A DNA stretch of 64,000 nt from Prevotella pallens ATCC 700821 (GTDB lineage: Bacteria; Bacteroidota; Bacteroidia; Bacteroidales; Bacteroidaceae): NCBI RefSeq assembly GCF_000220255.1, contig NZ_GL982513.1, positions 62,001 to 126,000 of the forward strand, given 5' to 3'. Made by a program: the position numbers and the translations under genes. Within the stretch, counting starts at the first letter, position 1. Each line of letters begins with the position of its first letter. Of the stretch, positions 27,370-37,376 are shown one piece after another. A model generated the notes under the pieces. That model was not told where the DNA came from. It saw nothing but the letters and a program-made list of their open reading frames with translations, and ran no database searches.

Positions 27370-27430
27370 GATGTAGCTTTCCAGTTTATCGCATCTATAA
27401 ATAAAGAAATAAAAACAATCTTCGAAAAAT

Positions 27431-28177
27431 ATGGTAGAAGAATTAGATATGAAACGCATTCCACAACATATTGCCATAATAATGGATGGCAATGGACGTT
27501 GGGCTACAGAACGCAATAACCCAAGATCGTATGGACATCAAGCGGGAGTAGAAACTGTGCGTCGAATAACATCAGAATGCACACGATTAGGTGTGAAATA
27601 CCTAACATTATACACATTTTCTACAGAGAATTGGAATCGTCCGTCAGATGAAATAGCTGCACTTATGGGATTAGTGCTGACTTCTCTTGAAGACGAAATA
27701 TTTATGAAGAATAATGTGCGCTTCCAAGTTATCGGAGATATTAAACGTTTACCTGTTGCCGTTGCCGAAAAGCTGAAAGAAACGATAGAACATACAGCAA
27801 ACAACAATGCTATGACTATGGTTGTTGCACTAAGTTATTCGGCACGATGGGAACTTACAGAAGCAACAAAACAAATAGCAATAGAAGTACAAAAAGGCGA
27901 GCAGAAAGTAGAAGACATCGACGAGAATATTATAAATAAACATCTTTGTACAAACTTTATGCCCGACCCTGATTTATTGATTAGAACAGGAGGAGAGTAT
28001 CGCATTTCCAATTACTTACTTTGGCAGTTAGCCTATTCGGAACTATATTTTTGCGATACTTATTGGCCAGACTTCAACGAAGCTGATTTGCATACAGCAA
28101 TAGCCGACTATCAAAAACGGCAACGCCGTTTCGGAAAAACAGAGAAACAAATAGAAACAGAACAAAGAAACAAATAA
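27431..28177 (+). CDS. uppS: isoprenyl transferase (undecaprenyl diphosphate synthase)
   Basis: 248 residues. Makes the C55 lipid carrier for peptidoglycan and surface glycans. MDGNGRWAT (18-26) holds the catalytic Asp19, and the closing signatures [20 protein letters not shown] and [13 protein letters not shown] are intact. A start at the second Met (codon 7) is possible. Lies 61 bp after the DUF6089 gene and 12 bp before bamA. Confidence 0.97.
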   Translation: MVEELDMKRIPQHIAIIMDGNGRWATERNNPRSYGHQAGVETVRRITSECTRLGVKYLTLYTFSTENWNRPSDEIAALMGLVLTSLEDEIFMKNNVRFQVIGDIKRLPVAVAEKLKETIEHTANNNAMTMVVALSYSARWELTEATKQIAIEVQKGEQKVEDIDENIINKHLCTNFMPDPDLLIRTGGEYRISNYLLWQLAYSELYFCDTYWPDFNEADLHTAIADYQKRQRRFGKTEKQIETEQRNK

Positions 28178-28189
28178 GATACGCTATAA

Positions 28190-30808
28190 ATGAGTAATAC
28201 GAAAAAGGTCTTAATACTATTAGCTTTTATTCTTAGCTTTGGTTTGCAAATAAAAGCCCAACAGAAGATCGTAAATCCAATCATCTCATACGCCGCAAAC
28301 CCACAAACATATAAGTTAGCTGGTATATCTGTGTCGGGAGTAGATGGCTACGAAGATTATGTTTTGATAGGAATATCAGGATTGTCTGTAGGACAGGATA
28401 TAGAAATTCCAGGAACAGCTATAACAAATGCTGTAAAACGCTATTGGAAACATGGTTTGTTCTCTGATGTTTCAATCGCTGTAGATTCTTTGGTAGGAGA
28501 TAACGCATATCTTCATATCTATCTAAAGGCACGTCCACGCATTTCTACCATTAACTATAATGGATTAAAGAAAAGCGAACGCGAGGATATGGAACAGAAG
28601 TTAGGTATTATGAAAGGAGGACAAATAACACCTAATATGATAGACCGTGCTCAGATACTTGCAAAAAAGTATTTCGATGATAAAGGATATAAAGATGCCA
28701 CTGTGCAAATTAGACAACGCGATGATGTTACTGCAAAAAATCAGGTTATTCTTGATATAGACGTAGATAAAAAAGAAAAGAAAAAGGTACGTCATATTTT
28801 TATTGACGGTAATGCACAACTATCCGATAAAATAATAAAAGGAACTTTCTTTAAGAAGGGAGCTTTCACTAAAACAAACGAAGCAGGAAAACTTTCTACT
28901 CTTCTTAAAGCTAAAAAGTTTACTCCAGAACGTTGGACAGAAGATAAAAAGCATTTAATAGATAAGTATTACGAATATGGTTTTCGCGATGCTGCTATTT
29001 TAAAAGATAGTATTTGGAATGCAGACGATAAACATGTAAACGTATATGTTAAAGTAAACGAAGGAAAGAAATACTATATTCGTAATATCACGTGGGTGGG
29101 TAATACTGTTTATTCTACAGATTTCTTAAACTCATTACTCGACATTAAGAAAGGTGATGTTTACAATCAGAAATATCTTAATAAACGTTTGTCGGAAGAT
29201 GAATCGTCTGTTGGTAACCAATATTGGGACCACGGTTATCTTTTCTATAACTTACAACCTACAGAAGTAAACATTGTTGGCGATTCTGTAGATTTGGAAA
29301 TGCGTATCTACGAAGGACAACAAGCACGTATTAAACGTGTGCGCATTAATGGAAACGTTCGTATCTACGAAAATGTAGTTCGTCGTGAATTGCGTACAAA
29401 ACCGGGCGATCTTTTCTCTAAAGCTGCACTAATGCGTACTGCACGCGATTTAGCTTCTATGGGACATTTCGACCCAGAGTCGGTAAATCCAGAACCAAAA
29501 CCAAATTACGAAGATGGTACTGTAGATATAAACTGGAACTTAAAACAGAAATCGAACGACCAAATTCAAATGTCATTAGGTTGGGGACAGATGGGTGCTC
29601 TGCTACAATTAGGTTTAAAACTGAACAACTTCTCTATAGCAAATCTGCTGAAAAAGAATAAAGATCACAAAGGTTTCTTACCTATTGGCGATGGTGAAAC
29701 TATGTCGTTAAATGCTCAAACAAATGGTAAGTATTATCAATCGTATGGTTTGCAATATGCAACAAATTGGTTTGGTGGAAAACGCCCTATTCAGTTTACA
29801 TTAGGTGCAAACTTTTCTAAATCTACCGATTTAAATTCCAGCTATTACAACCGTAGTTATATGGAGAATTATTATAACTATATGTATGGTGTAGGAAATT
29901 ATAATTATAATAACTACGAAAATTATCTCGATCCAGATAAATACATTCAAATATGGGGTTTCTATGCTGGTTGGGGTAAACGTTTAAGATGGCCAGACGA
30001 CTATTTCCAGTTGTCTTTACAATTATCTTACCAACGTTATATCTTAAAGAATTGGCGCTATTTCTTTGTAATGTCTAATGGTACAGCCAATAATTTAAGT
30101 TTGAACATAACGCTCAATCGTAGTTCTACCGACAACCAACTATATCCACGTACAGGTTCCGAATTTTCTGCCTCGTTATCAATTACACCACCATGGTCTA
30201 AATTCGATAAGAAAGATTATAAACATCTTGCCAACGACCGTTTTTCAGCAACTTATCAGGAAGAACAACAAGAAAAATACCGTTGGGTAGAATATCATAA
30301 GTGGAAGTTTAAGGCACGTACCTTTACTGCTCTCAATAATGGCAACAAATGTTTCGTGCTAATGACGCGTATAGAATTTGGTTTATTAGGAAGCTACAAC
30401 AAGTATAAAAAGAGTCCATTTGAAACATTCTATATGGGAGGTGATGGTATGAGTGGATACTCTTCTAATTATGCACAAGAAACTATTGGTTTACGAGGTT
30501 ACGAGAACGGACAACTTACACAACACGGAGAAGGTTATGCTTACGAACGTATGACTCTTGAACTTCGTTATCCATTCCTTTTGGGTAATACCACCATTTA
30601 TGGTCTTGGTTTTGTAGAAGCTGGTAATGCTTGGACAGAAACTTCTAAGTTTAATCCATTCGATGTAAAACGTTCTGCAGGTATAGGTGTACGCATTTTC
30701 CTTCCAATGGTTGGTATGATGGGTATCGATTGGGCATACGGTTTCGATAAAGTATTTGGTAAAAGAGGAGGAAGTCAGTTCCACTTTATATTGGGACAAG
30801 AATTCTAA
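28190..30808 (+). CDS. bamA: outer-membrane protein assembly factor BamA
   Basis: 872 residues. Signal peptide, five POTRA-like repeats across residues ~35-440 (for example YYIRNITWVGNTVYSTDFLNS and ARIKRVRINGNVRIYENVVR), then the Omp85 16-strand barrel ending FHFILGQEF with a C-terminal Phe typical of BAM substrates. Inserts barrel proteins into the outer membrane. A Tyr/Asn-rich loop (YMENYYNYMYGVGNYNYNNY, residues ~557-576) is longer than I would expect. Cotranscribed with uppS and followed by chaperones. Confidence 0.97.
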   Translation: MSNTKKVLILLAFILSFGLQIKAQQKIVNPIISYAANPQTYKLAGISVSGVDGYEDYVLIGISGLSVGQDIEIPGTAITNAVKRYWKHGLFSDVSIAVDSLVGDNAYLHIYLKARPRISTINYNGLKKSEREDMEQKLGIMKGGQITPNMIDRAQILAKKYFDDKGYKDATVQIRQRDDVTAKNQVILDIDVDKKEKKKVRHIFIDGNAQLSDKIIKGTFFKKGAFTKTNEAGKLSTLLKAKKFTPERWTEDKKHLIDKYYEYGFRDAAILKDSIWNADDKHVNVYVKVNEGKKYYIRNITWVGNTVYSTDFLNSLLDIKKGDVYNQKYLNKRLSEDESSVGNQYWDHGYLFYNLQPTEVNIVGDSVDLEMRIYEGQQARIKRVRINGNVRIYENVVRRELRTKPGDLFSKAALMRTARDLASMGHFDPESVNPEPKPNYEDGTVDINWNLKQKSNDQIQMSLGWGQMGALLQLGLKLNNFSIANLLKKNKDHKGFLPIGDGETMSLNAQTNGKYYQSYGLQYATNWFGGKRPIQFTLGANFSKSTDLNSSYYNRSYMENYYNYMYGVGNYNYNNYENYLDPDKYIQIWGFYAGWGKRLRWPDDYFQLSLQLSYQRYILKNWRYFFVMSNGTANNLSLNITLNRSSTDNQLYPRTGSEFSASLSITPPWSKFDKKDYKHLANDRFSATYQEEQQEKYRWVEYHKWKFKARTFTALNNGNKCFVLMTRIEFGLLGSYNKYKKSPFETFYMGGDGMSGYSSNYAQETIGLRGYENGQLTQHGEGYAYERMTLELRYPFLLGNTTIYGLGFVEAGNAWTETSKFNPFDVKRSAGIGVRIFLPMVGMMGIDWAYGFDKVFGKRGGSQFHFILGQEF

Positions 30809-30870
30809 CAACTTAACAATGCTACTCTTTTAGCGGCAGCATACATAAATAACAAGAAAAGATATTAACA

Positions 30871-31389
30871 ATGAAAAAGTTTATAGTATTCTGTTTAATG
30901 GCTGTAGCGTCTATTGCAGCCCATGCACAGAAATTTGCACTCATAGATATGGAATATTTGCTTAGCAATATTCCTGCTTACGAGCGTGCCAACGAACAAT
31001 TAAATCAGGTTAGTAAGAAATGGCAAGCAGAAGTTGAAGCACTTAACACCGAAGCTTCCACAATGTATAAGAATTATCAGAACGAAGTTGTTTTCCTTTC
31101 GCAAGAACAGAAGAAAAAGAAACAAGAAGCTATTATGGCGAAAGAGAAACAAGCAGCCGACTTAAAGCGTAAGTATTTTGGACCAGAGGGCGAACTTTTC
31201 AAAAAACGCACCAGTCTTATTACACCTATTCAAGACGAAATATACAATGCTGTTAAAGATGTTGCCGACCAACGTGGTTATAGTCTTGTAATCGACCGTT
31301 CAAGTTCTACTTCTGGCATTATATATGGCTCGCCAAAGGTAGATATTAGCAACGAAGTATTAGCAAAATTGGGTTATGGTAACCAATAA
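30871..31389 (+). CDS. OmpH/Skp-family periplasmic chaperone 1
   Basis: 172 residues. Signal peptide (ASIAAHAQ), then KFALIDMEYLLSNIPAYERA, a long charged coiled coil with a Lys/Gln-rich tip (QEQKKKKQEAIMAKEKQ), and the closing GYSLVIDRSSSTSGIIYGS strand: the Skp jellyfish layout. Holds unfolded outer-membrane proteins for BamA, which is encoded 62 bp upstream. Confidence 0.93.
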   Translation: MKKFIVFCLMAVASIAAHAQKFALIDMEYLLSNIPAYERANEQLNQVSKKWQAEVEALNTEASTMYKNYQNEVVFLSQEQKKKKQEAIMAKEKQAADLKRKYFGPEGELFKKRTSLITPIQDEIYNAVKDVADQRGYSLVIDRSSSTSGIIYGSPKVDISNEVLAKLGYGNQ

Positions 31390-31456
31390 TAGTTGAGAGA
31401 GATAAAATAAAGTAAACAAAAATAGAAATTTACAAACAATTAAAACACAAAAGAAT

Positions 31457-31960
31457 ATGAAAAAGCTTATTTTAATGTTGATGCTCTGTGCTCCTATGAG
31501 TTTATTTGCACAGAAATTTGGTCATATCGATTCACAAGCTCTCTTGCTATCATTGCCAGAAGCTACTAATGTTCAAAAAGAATTAGAGGCTAAAGGTAAG
31601 GAATACGAGAAACAACTTACCGATATGCAGACCGAATTGCAACGCAAAGCAGAGGAGTACGACAAAACAAAGAGTACAATGAATGCCACAAAACAGGCTG
31701 AAACTGAAAAAGCTCTTCAGGATATGTACACTAAAATTCAACAAACTGCTCAAGACAACCAGAAGGCTTTTAACGAACAACAACAACAAAAGTTGGGTCC
31801 AGTACTCGATAAAGTACGTAAAGCTATCGAAACTGTAGCTAAAACTGGTGGCTATGTTTATATTATGGAAAAAGGTGCTGGCCAACCATTGTATATTAAC
31901 GAAGCCATTAGCAAAGATATTACTGCAGAAGTTAAAGCTCAGCTTGCTAAAATGAAGTAA
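31457..31960 (+). CDS. OmpH/Skp-family periplasmic chaperone 2
   Basis: 167 residues. Signal peptide (SLFAQ), KFGHIDSQALLLSLPEATNV, an extended Glu/Lys/Gln coiled coil, then GGYVYIMEKGAGQPLYINE. Paralogue of the gene 67 bp upstream. A terminator follows it. Confidence 0.93.
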   Translation: MKKLILMLMLCAPMSLFAQKFGHIDSQALLLSLPEATNVQKELEAKGKEYEKQLTDMQTELQRKAEEYDKTKSTMNATKQAETEKALQDMYTKIQQTAQDNQKAFNEQQQQKLGPVLDKVRKAIETVAKTGGYVYIMEKGAGQPLYINEAISKDITAEVKAQLAKMK

Positions 31961-32062
31961 GATATAAGAATGTTTGCGGCTTATGCTGCAAACTCTTATT
32001 AATAAAGTGGGCGTCTGCCCCGTTATTATTTTCCAGAGCCATTAATGCTTTATGGAAAGAGT

Positions 32063-32106
32063 AAGACTACCGCAAAAACTTTGTTCTTGCTGTGGTCTTT
32101 TTTTTA
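32063..32106 (+). terminator. terminator inside the chaperone gene row
   Basis: 17-bp imperfect stem (32063-32079 with 32083-32099) and a run of nine T (32098-32106). Lies between chaperones 2 and 3, so chaperone 3 and murI probably receive less transcript or depend on read-through. Confidence 0.8.
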
Positions 32107-32132
32107 TATAACAAAAAAATAAGTATGCAATT

Positions 32133-32642
32133 ATGATAAAAAAAATCTTCGTTTGTCTTGCATTTGCCGTCATTACAATTACGACAAATGCACAAAACAC
32201 ACTAAAGTTTGCCTACTTCAATTATACCGAAGTGTTAAAATCTATGCCCGAATATGCTGCAGCTACACGTAGTATTAACGATCTTCGTGCAAAATACGAT
32301 GCAGAAACAACACGGTCTGAGAACGATTTCCACACTAAATACGAGGAATTTTTAGAAGGACAACGCAACTTTGCACCATCTATATTAAAAAAACGACAGG
32401 CTGAATTGCAAGAATTGTTAGACAAAAATATTGCTTTTAAAAAGGAAGCTGACCGACTAATTGAACAAGCCGAACAACAAATATACGCACCAGTGCATGC
32501 AAAACTAAAAAAAACAATAGCTAAAATGGCACAAGAAAGTGGTTACGCTTTTATTCTAAATGCCGATAATAATGCACTGCCATACGTAAACAATATGGTT
32601 GGCGAAGATATTACTGTTGCTTTAAAAACTGCCTTGCAATAA
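32133..32642 (+). CDS. OmpH/Skp-family periplasmic chaperone 3
   Basis: 169 residues with a signal peptide (ITTNAQ), KFAYFNYTEVLKSMPEYAAA and the coiled coil, ending GYAFILNADNNALPYVNN. Third Skp-like gene in a row. It lies just after the terminator and only 4 bp before murI, with which it must be cotranscribed. The extra copy may serve a specialised barrel client set. Confidence 0.9.
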   Translation: MIKKIFVCLAFAVITITTNAQNTLKFAYFNYTEVLKSMPEYAAATRSINDLRAKYDAETTRSENDFHTKYEEFLEGQRNFAPSILKKRQAELQELLDKNIAFKKEADRLIEQAEQQIYAPVHAKLKKTIAKMAQESGYAFILNADNNALPYVNNMVGEDITVALKTALQ

Positions 32643-32646
32643 AAGT

Positions 32647-33489
32647 ATGAACAAATTGCTAACACAAACACCGGGTCCAATAGGAGTATTCGACTCAGGA
32701 TATGGTGGACTTACTATATTAAAAGCTATTCGCGAGCTACTTCCACAATACGATTATGCTTATCTTGGCGATAATGCTCGTGCGCCATACGGTACACGTT
32801 CGTTCGATATTGTATATCAATTCACCCGTCAGGCTGTATTAAAACTATTCGAAATGGGGTGTCAATTGGTAATTCTTGGTTGTAATACAGCTTCGGCAAA
32901 AGCTCTTCGCAGCATTCAGCAAAACGATTTACCAAAAATAGACCCACAACGCAGGGTACTTGGTGTTATTCGTCCTACAGCTGAAATAGTAGGAAAGCTT
33001 ACCCAAACAAAACATATTGGTATTCTTGCTACACCGGGAACCACAAAAAGCAATAGTTACAACATTGAGATAAATAAACTTTGGCCCGAATTAGATGTTA
33101 CGGGAGTAGCATGTCCGTTATGGGTTCCTATTGTTGAGAATAATGAAGCTACAGGAGCTGGGGCAGATTATTTTATTAAAAAAAGAATTGACCATATTTT
33201 GTGGTTAGATCCCGATATTGATACTCTAATTTTGGGTTGTACTCACTATCCTATTTTAATGCCAAAAATAAAACAATATGTTCCTGACGGCATAAAAATA
33301 GTATCGCAAGGCGAATATGTTGCAGAAAGTTTAAAAGACTATCTAACACGTCATACAGAAATAGATGCTCGCTGTACAAAAAATGGAACTGCACACTATT
33401 ACACCACCGAAAATGCCGAAAAATTTAAAGAGGTTGCACGCATATTTATAACCGATGATATTGAAGTGGAACATATAGATTTAGAATAA
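32647..33489 (+). CDS. murI: glutamate racemase
   Basis: 280 residues. Converts L- to D-glutamate for peptidoglycan. Catalytic cysteines Cys79 (LGCNTAS) and Cys198 (LGCTHYP), plus the opening GVFDSGYGGLT and GDNARAPYGTRS, are all present. Four bp after chaperone 3; followed by a terminator. Confidence 0.97.
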   Translation: MNKLLTQTPGPIGVFDSGYGGLTILKAIRELLPQYDYAYLGDNARAPYGTRSFDIVYQFTRQAVLKLFEMGCQLVILGCNTASAKALRSIQQNDLPKIDPQRRVLGVIRPTAEIVGKLTQTKHIGILATPGTTKSNSYNIEINKLWPELDVTGVACPLWVPIVENNEATGAGADYFIKKRIDHILWLDPDIDTLILGCTHYPILMPKIKQYVPDGIKIVSQGEYVAESLKDYLTRHTEIDARCTKNGTAHYYTTENAEKFKEVARIFITDDIEVEHIDLE

Positions 33490-33495
33490 CAGATG

Positions 33496-33524
33496 GGTGT
33501 TTCTTGTAAACACCTCTCTTTTTT
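33496..33524 (+). terminator. murI terminator
   Basis: GGTGTTT (33496-33502), 5-nt loop, AAACACC (33508-33514), then CTCTTTTTTG, directly after the murI stop. Confidence 0.8.
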
Positions 33525-33867
33525 GTTCTATATCCGCCCGATATACATTTGCCATAACACATTTTACCTCATAAAAACAAACTATACCTTTACTTTTTCT
33601 CCAGAAAATAAATATAACCAATAATGCAAAACAAATATAATTAGCCCATCAACTAAAGCCAACTCAATGGGCTACGAAAGGCATTTTTGTTCAATATGTT
33701 CATTAATTTTTTGCAGATGTGTTTTTATATTGAGCAAAGTAATTTACTTTTAACGAAAGTAAGGAGAGTATTGCCAGAAATATGATGACACCATAGCGAA
33801 TAAAACCTATCAATATTTAACACCATAAAATATACTTCCCTACCATAAAGAATACTCTGCTTAATTT

Positions 33868-33944
33868 ATAATAAGAAATTAGAAAAACATAATTATACTT
33901 TTTAAATTTCTTATTATTGTTTCTCCATTTTGTAATTACAAAAT
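33868..33944. repeat. AT-rich inverted repeats in the murI-licD gap
   Basis: Perfect 13-bp inverted repeat (33868-33880 with 33905-33917, 24-nt loop) followed by an 18-bp perfect palindrome ATTTTGTAATTACAAAAT (33927-33944). Located downstream of the leftward licD gene; may be its transcript end. The rest of the 555-bp gap holds no gene I can see. Confidence 0.5.
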
Positions 33945-34044
33945 ATTTACTCCCCAATTCAAAACAATAATTGGTTTATAACACTTCTTGCCCCCCTACC
34001 TGCATTTTTGTTTCTTATTAGCTCTTATAAATGAAATTCAGAGT

Positions 34045-34908
34045 TTACGACTTCTTCATTGAAGCAGAGCCTTTATAGTTTTTATACGGCAAATTCATAT
34101 CCATATAGCGAAAATTCTGTGGAGGTATCTCGTTTGGTAGCTCCATATAATTGCCATAACAATAAGAAAGATATGCATCGGGCTGCGCTACTCCCATAAG
34201 TTCAACACCTTCAAACATAATAGGTGTGGGTGTTCCATAAACTTCTTTTGGAAGTATACCTCGTTCGGGGCGATTGTCGTGGTCGGCTGCCAATTTACTA
34301 TTTATATAAGAATATTGCGACTGAATTTTGGTGAGAACACGATGTATTTTTTGTGGCGAAAATATTTTTTGCAGTGTTTTATAAAACAAGCAACCTATGC
34401 CTTTACCGTGTTTGTAGGGGTCGCGCTGCGAATAATAAAGTAGTTTGTTTACAAAGTTATAGCGCATATAATGGAACTTACAGGCAAGTTTGTTATCTGT
34501 AATTCCGTCAATAGGAAATACATCTACAGGAATACCACCTAAGAAATTGAAACTACGGCGTAAAATATAAGTAGTTCGTTTGTCTTGTATGCGTGCAAAT
34601 TGGTATGGATAATGGCAATTCTTTTCATAATCTACAAGTTCATACTCTTTAGGCAACCATTCATTAGCGTGTTTCAACAGAATTTCATAGTCTGGACGTG
34701 GCAATGCAACATCTGCATCGTCGTCCCATGGAATAAAACCTTGATGACGTACAGCACCTAACATTGTGCCAGCAATCATAAAATATTGCAAATTATGCTC
34801 TCTGCAAACTTTATCTATGGCTTTTAAAATGCCCAATATAATGTGTTGCATTTCTTTTGTTTCCTCAGGACTTATGCGTTTTTCGTCTTTCATTTTTGGC
34901 ATATTCAT
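34045..34908 (-). CDS. LicD-family transferase
   Basis: 287 residues. Characteristic LicD block: YFMIAGTMLGAVRHQGFIPW then DDDADVALPR, with aspartates that bind metal in this nucleotidyltransferase-like fold, and GIPVDVFPIDG. LicD proteins attach phosphocholine or similar groups to surface glycans. Lies 21 bp downstream of the lipid acyltransferase gene in the same direction, suggesting joint surface lipid or glycan modification. Confidence 0.92.
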   Translation of the reverse strand: MNMPKMKDEKRISPEETKEMQHIILGILKAIDKVCREHNLQYFMIAGTMLGAVRHQGFIPWDDDADVALPRPDYEILLKHANEWLPKEYELVDYEKNCHYPYQFARIQDKRTTYILRRSFNFLGGIPVDVFPIDGITDNKLACKFHYMRYNFVNKLLYYSQRDPYKHGKGIGCLFYKTLQKIFSPQKIHRVLTKIQSQYSYINSKLAADHDNRPERGILPKEVYGTPTPIMFEGVELMGVAQPDAYLSYCYGNYMELPNEIPPQNFRYMDMNLPYKNYKGSASMKKS

Positions 34909-34929
34909 ACTTGTTATAAAACTGTTTAA

Positions 34930-35877
34930 TTAGTTTGTATGTTTCTTTCTTAGTACTTTTCCATCTACAACTTCCCACTTTTCGTTAAATTCTTCTCGTG
35001 TTCGCTTCCATCTGTTATGACTCCACAGATAGTAGCAAGGAGCATTTTTAATATTTTCTTCGAGCATTCGGAAGTATATATCTGTTATTTCAAATTCTGA
35101 AGTTTTGGTTAGACAATCGGTCATAAGTTTCATTTCGCATTCATAATATCCGCGTTTAGGTCTACGCATATATCCGTAGAAACTTACCTGATTAGTATGT
35201 CGAATTATACGTTCGGCACCTGTAAGCACAGGTGTATCGTGATGAAGAAAATCTACCCAATGATGTATATTCCACCAAAGAGGTGTTTGGTCTGCAATAT
35301 ATCCCACAACAATCGACTTACTATTGCGTTTAAAGCTTATAATTTTTCGTAACGATTCTTGCATTGGAATACAGAGAGCATTCTGTTTTTCGCGTACCTC
35401 TTTAAATAGTTTGTCTATGGTTTCATTCTCTAAAGGGTGATAAAGTTCGCAACATTGCACGTTGTTTGGTATCCAATAAGGAATAGATGTTATCCATTCC
35501 CAATTGCAATAGTGCCCTAAATAGACAGCACATGAGCCACCATTTTTCAGCACTTCGTTAAATTTTTCCATTCCCATAAATTTCATTCTTTTACGAAGTG
35601 TGTTAGGCGACATTGTCATTAGCTTAATGGTTTCTACAAGATAATCGCAAAACCAATGGTAAAATCCTTTTTCTATATCGCGCAATTCCTTATCTGTTTT
35701 GTCAGGAAAGCTTTCTCTAAGGTTTTTCCTAATTACCTTATGGCGGTATTTCACCACCTTTGCAACAATAAAATATAGACAGTCGGACAATATAAAAAGA
35801 ATACGAAATGGCAACAGCGATAGGACGAACCAGAAGCTGTATGCAATTCCGTAGAGTATTTTATTTTTAATCTTCAT
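34930..35877 (-). CDS. lipid A-type (LpxL/HtrB-like) acyltransferase
   Basis: 315 residues from the ATG at 35877, chosen because MKIKNKILYGIAYSFWFVLS is the usual short cytoplasmic stub and membrane helix. The acyltransferase motif HYCNWE (H-x4-E) follows a YLGHYCNWEW strand, and GYIADQTPLWWN is the second conserved block. Adds a secondary acyl chain to lipid A. Expressed from a TACATTTG box at 35961-35954, together with licD. Confidence 0.92.
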   Translation of the reverse strand: MKIKNKILYGIAYSFWFVLSLLPFRILFILSDCLYFIVAKVVKYRHKVIRKNLRESFPDKTDKELRDIEKGFYHWFCDYLVETIKLMTMSPNTLRKRMKFMGMEKFNEVLKNGGSCAVYLGHYCNWEWITSIPYWIPNNVQCCELYHPLENETIDKLFKEVREKQNALCIPMQESLRKIISFKRNSKSIVVGYIADQTPLWWNIHHWVDFLHHDTPVLTGAERIIRHTNQVSFYGYMRRPKRGYYECEMKLMTDCLTKTSEFEITDIYFRMLEENIKNAPCYYLWSHNRWKRTREEFNEKWEVVDGKVLRKKHTN

Positions 35878-35953
35878 TCTGTGTTCTGTTTGTTTATACG
35901 TAATATAAAGGCTGCACCTGCCATATACGTTATCAAACAAAATTATACGAGTG

Positions 35954-35961
35954 CAAATGTA
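35954..35961 (-). promoter_or_regulatory. -7 box (TACATTTG) for acyltransferase-licD
   Basis: Minus-strand match 77 nt before the start codon. A rightward TAACTTTG box lies at 36099-36106, 217 nt before the EamA gene, leaving a long leader without a recognisable gene. Confidence 0.5.
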
Positions 35962-36323
35962 GTTAATTGGTTTGATATAACAATATATTATTTTAATAAA
36001 TTCTATTATTTACTCTTATATCTTCTGTTTTTACTTACTTTCTTTGCCATAAAAGTAAAATATGCCCTATATTATAAGGTTATTGTAGAGTAACTTCGTA
36101 ACTTTGCATACACAAAATGCGGCAAAGACACAATATTGTTATACTTTTTCTACCAAATATTCGTATGTTTAAAACTACGTATAGATAGATATTAGTGTAA
36201 AATATAAGCCAAGAATAGATTTTTTTACTATCTGCAAGGAATAAAGATAATTTAGTGCTACACAAAAAAGCTGTGAACACTATGGCAAACTGTAGCCTTA
36301 TTTCTATAAAAACAAATTGTTAG

Positions 36324-37211
36324 ATGTCAGCTACAATAAAAGGATTTTTAAATGCCAGCATATCAGGCATTACATTTGGACTAATTCCGCTATTTGCTAT
36401 ACCTGTGCTTTCTACAGGTATGCATTCTACATCTGTTTTAATTTATCGTTATGCCTTTGGTTGTCTTGCAATGTTGGGAATGCTTATGTTTCATCGCACC
36501 CGAATGTGGCTTGCTTTTGGCGATTTCTTGCGCATATTGTTTCTCTCTCTTATGTATTCGGCATCGTCTATCACACTTATAGAGGGGTATAATTATATGG
36601 CAAGTGGCATTGCTACAACGCTATTGTTCTCGTATCCAGTATGGACTTGTTTGCTTTCAGTGGTATTTTTGCACGAACAACTATCTGCAACCACAGCCAT
36701 TTCTATTGCAATTGCAGTTGCTGGTGTGTTTTTCCTTTCAGGAATACTCGATGGTGGTGGCAGTATGAAGGGAGTAACCGGATTGTTTTTGCTTCTTGCT
36801 TCAGGGTTTCTTTATGCTGTTTATATGGTAACATTCCCACGAATGCGTATTCGTAAGATGCCATCGCTAAAACTTACATTCTATATTTTCTTTTTTGCTA
36901 TGCTCATACTTACTTTATATGGCACTTTCACTATGGGACATATAGATATTATAGAAACGCATAGCCAACTTCTCCATTTATTCCTGTTAGGTTTAATTCC
37001 TACAGCAATAAGTAACATAACGCTTATTATTTCGCTGAAACAAATAAGCAGTACAATGGCAGCTGTGTTAGGAGTATTCGAACCTCTAACGGCTATGTGC
37101 GTGGGAATACTTATTTTTGGCGAACCAATAACGTTTCCTATCGTAATTGGTTTTGTGCTTATTATTGCCGCTGTACTTATTTTAGTGGTTAGCAAACGTA
37201 AAACAGGTTAA
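36324..37211 (+). CDS. EamA-family (DMT) transporter
   Basis: 295 residues with ten predicted membrane helices in two five-helix repeats; the second repeat ends AAVLGVFEPLTAMCVGILIF, the typical EamA signature. Inner-membrane drug/metabolite transporter; substrate not predictable. Single gene. Confidence 0.9.
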   Translation: MSATIKGFLNASISGITFGLIPLFAIPVLSTGMHSTSVLIYRYAFGCLAMLGMLMFHRTRMWLAFGDFLRILFLSLMYSASSITLIEGYNYMASGIATTLLFSYPVWTCLLSVVFLHEQLSATTAISIAIAVAGVFFLSGILDGGGSMKGVTGLFLLLASGFLYAVYMVTFPRMRIRKMPSLKLTFYIFFFAMLILTLYGTFTMGHIDIIETHSQLLHLFLLGLIPTAISNITLIISLKQISSTMAAVLGVFEPLTAMCVGILIFGEPITFPIVIGFVLIIAAVLILVVSKRKTG

Positions 37212-37268
37212 AGATATTAAGAAATCACGTTCTAATACTAATCCACTAAGAATTGGAAACAAAAATAA

Positions 37269-37294
37269 AGCCGATAAAGGTTTCTTTATCAGCT
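37269..37294. terminator. shared terminator EamA / LTA-synthase-like gene
   Basis: 11-bp arms 37269-37279 and 37284-37294 with one mismatch and a GTTT loop, T-rich on the minus strand exit. Confidence 0.6.
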
Positions 37295-37376
37295 TATATA
37301 TTCATAATAACTTAGTGTTGTCTCTTTATTACAACAAGATATGTTGTTTGTGGAATTTTCTAATCAAATACTGCAC

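Noticed and set aside
30491-30811. 106-residue minus-strand frame inside bamA
   Set aside because: Antisense shadow of the barrel coding region, with no promoter or family resemblance.
33490-34044. Possible tRNA or small RNA in the gap after murI
   Set aside because: I found no cloverleaf, CCA-like end or promoter-terminator pair, only AT-rich inverted repeats.
36641-36856. 71-residue frame inside the EamA gene
   Set aside because: Out-of-frame shadow, Cys-rich by chance from the coding bias of membrane helices.
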